A model generated the notes under the pieces. The model searched no databases. It had not been told where the DNA came from and worked only from the letters and a program-made list of their open reading frames with translations. From JAOUEE01 sp051011595 (GTDB lineage: Bacteria > Actinomycetota > Acidimicrobiia > Acidimicrobiales > SHLQ01): DNA of 13,470 nucleotides. This document shows positions 12,387 through 13,470 of the stretch, piece after piece (position 1 is the first letter of the stretch; each line of letters starts with the position of its first letter). The position numbers and the translations under genes are program-made. Location: the NCBI GenBank assembly GCA_051011595.1, contig JBPCTQ010000356.1, positions 1-13,470 of the forward strand. Reading direction: 5' to 3'.

Positions 12387-13470
12387 CGAAGATCGAGCCG
12401 TTGGAGGCCGAGGTCGGGGCTCCACCACCCCACGTCGAGGCGGTGCGATCCGCCCGCCTCGACAATCCCGGGCGGCAGGAAGGCCACGAAGGACTGGGCC
12501 TCGCCCTGAAACGGAACAATGGGGGAGAGGGCCACGACCCGATCGTCGACGGCGATCGCCACCACGGTGTCGTCCGGAGGTACCTCGCCCGCGATGGTGC
12601 CGGTGACGATTCCTATCGGTGAATCGTCGGCCGGTGGCTGCTCGACCCGCTGGCGGGCGGGCACCACGGCGCTGGCTCCCGTTGCCGCTTCGGCGCCGGA
12701 GATGGTGGTGTCGAGAAGGTCGGCGGCGGGTCCCAGCTGGTTGTAGAGCGGTCGGATGTCGCCCTCGTCGGTGAGTGCATCGGGTAGTCCGGGGCGGACC
12801 AGCTCGGCATCGAGCATCGGTTGCTGGTAGTCGAACACGCCGGGTTCGCCGGCACTCAGAGGACCATCGAAGCGGTAGATGGTCTTGGTGTCGCCCCGCT
12901 CGTCGGTGATGCCGGCGGCCAGGTCGAGTCCGTCGACCGACCAGGGGATCCGCAGTCCGGCCGCGGCAGCCACGGTGGGGAAGACGTCGAGGGCCGTGGT
13001 GTTGGTCTCGTCGACCCGGCCCTCGGTCTGGGCCGGCTCCTTGATGAACAGCGGCGTGTACATCACATCGCTGGCCGCGCCGACCCCGAAGTCGCGCGCC
13101 CCGGCGTCGAGGGCGACGTTGACGCCGTGATCTCCGGCCACCACCACCACGGCGTCGTCGTAGATACCGGCCTCGTCGAAGCGGGCGAGCAGCTGGCCCA
13201 ACAACCCGTCGGTGTGACGGGCCTGCTGCCGCAGCCGGGTCTCGTTCAGCTCGACGAGCCACTGATGGGAGCTGTCGGCGTCGATACCGGCGTCGTCGCT
13301 CGGCACGGAGTACGGGGTGCCGTCCTCGTAGAAACGCCAGGGGATGTGGGGGAGCACGAGGTGGAGGAAGTAGAGGGTGGGGGTGTCGGTGGGTGCGATC
13401 AGGTCGCGCATCTCGATGAACCGTTCGGGTTGGGCCTGACCCAGGGCCCCCGCGGCGGCCCAGAAGTTGA
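12383..13470 (-). CDS. Sulfatase-like hydrolase/transferase, C-terminal part (partial, runs off right edge)
   Basis: The visible 361 residues are open to the window edge: the frame continues upstream of the first Met (13411) through NFWAAAGALGQ, so the real start lies outside. The alkaline-phosphatase/sulfatase fold is recognisable from TLYFLHLVLPHIPW, a helix LNETRLRQQARHTDGLLGQLL, and VVVVAGDHGVN, whose Asp-His-Gly (visible residues 113-115) supplies metal ligands. YTPLFIKEP and NTTALDVFPTVAAAAG follow, as in sulfatases and phosphoglycerol transferases. After about residue 215 comes a less conserved tail (about 145 residues, rich in Asp and Val) ending VGWWSPDLGLQRLDLR. The nucleophile (Cys/Ser formylglycine or Thr) and any membrane helices are off the right edge, so sulfatase cannot be separated from phosphotransferase here. 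Confidence 0.82.
   Translation of the reverse strand, partial: NFWAAAGALGQAQPERFIEMRDLIAPTDTPTLYFLHLVLPHIPWRFYEDGTPYSVPSDDAGIDADSSHQWLVELNETRLRQQARHTDGLLGQLLARFDEAGIYDDAVVVVAGDHGVNVALDAGARDFGVGAASDVMYTPLFIKEPAQTEGRVDETNTTALDVFPTVAAAAGLRIPWSVDGLDLAAGITDERGDTKTIYRFDGPLSAGEPGVFDYQQPMLDAELVRPGLPDALTDEGDIRPLYNQLGPAADLLDTTISGAEAATGASAVVPARQRVEQPPADDSPIGIVTGTIAGEVPPDDTVVAIAVDDRVVALSPIVPFQGEAQSFVAFLPPGIVEAGGSHRLDVGWWSPDLGLQRLDLR

Noticed and set aside
12383..13411. Treating the sulfatase-like frame as complete, starting at the Met at 13411
   Set aside because: The frame stays open to the window edge with plausible coding sequence, and the Met lies within the conserved enzyme fold without the expected nucleophile region, so the gene is partial.

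Overview
The window is high-GC bacterial DNA with strongly GC-biased third codon positions, GTG starts, a mix of Shine-Dalgarno-led and apparently leaderless starts, and typical actinobacterial families. It looks like an actinobacterial chromosome. The style fits an Acidimicrobiia-type organism, but that lineage is an impression and not shown by a marker gene. I see no tRNA, rRNA, CRISPR array, IS element or phage gene.

Layout from left to right. (1) Positions 1-143 hold the 5' end of a minus-strand gene for a membrane protein, which runs off the left edge. (2) Divergent from it is an orphan OpuAC-type (glycine betaine/choline) substrate-binding lipoprotein, 180-1091. (3) Convergent with that is a large MMPL/RND-superfamily exporter, 1109-3970 minus. 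(4) Divergent from the exporter are two consecutive GGDEF-EAL proteins, one membrane-anchored (4143-5684) and one soluble with two PAS domains (5743-8157). Both keep the GGDEF signature, the RxxD inhibitory site and the EAL metal ligands. (5) A small four-helix membrane protein follows on the minus strand (8216-8614). It is divergent from a stand-alone PEP-utilising phosphohistidine-domain protein (8732-10429) that lacks the usual ATP-grasp domain. (6) A TetR-type repressor (10506-11159 minus) is divergent from an MDR/quinone-reductase-like oxidoreductase (11260-12318). The 100 bp between them holds two perfect copies of a 15-bp palindrome placed on the promoters. (7) The C-terminal part of a sulfatase-like hydrolase/transferase (12383 to the right edge, minus) enters from the right.

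The gene order alternates between divergent and convergent pairs, so most genes are probably transcribed alone. The two functional couplings best supported by sequence are the TetR/oxidoreductase pair, a classic self-regulated detoxification-type unit, and the tandem c-di-GMP enzymes. Three of the four convergent junctions contain long inverted repeats. In two of them the outer arms touch or include the stop codons, which suggests shared bidirectional terminators without T-tracts. No intergenic stretch exceeds 300 bases; the largest is the 172-bp gap at 3971-4142, which holds a perfect 8-5-8 inverted repeat.

Nothing here is clearly a new multi-gene system. The most interesting items are the duplicated operator architecture, the ATP-grasp-less PEP-utiliser, the exporter with extra hydrophobic segments and a calcium-loop-like motif, and the terminator-like palindromes.
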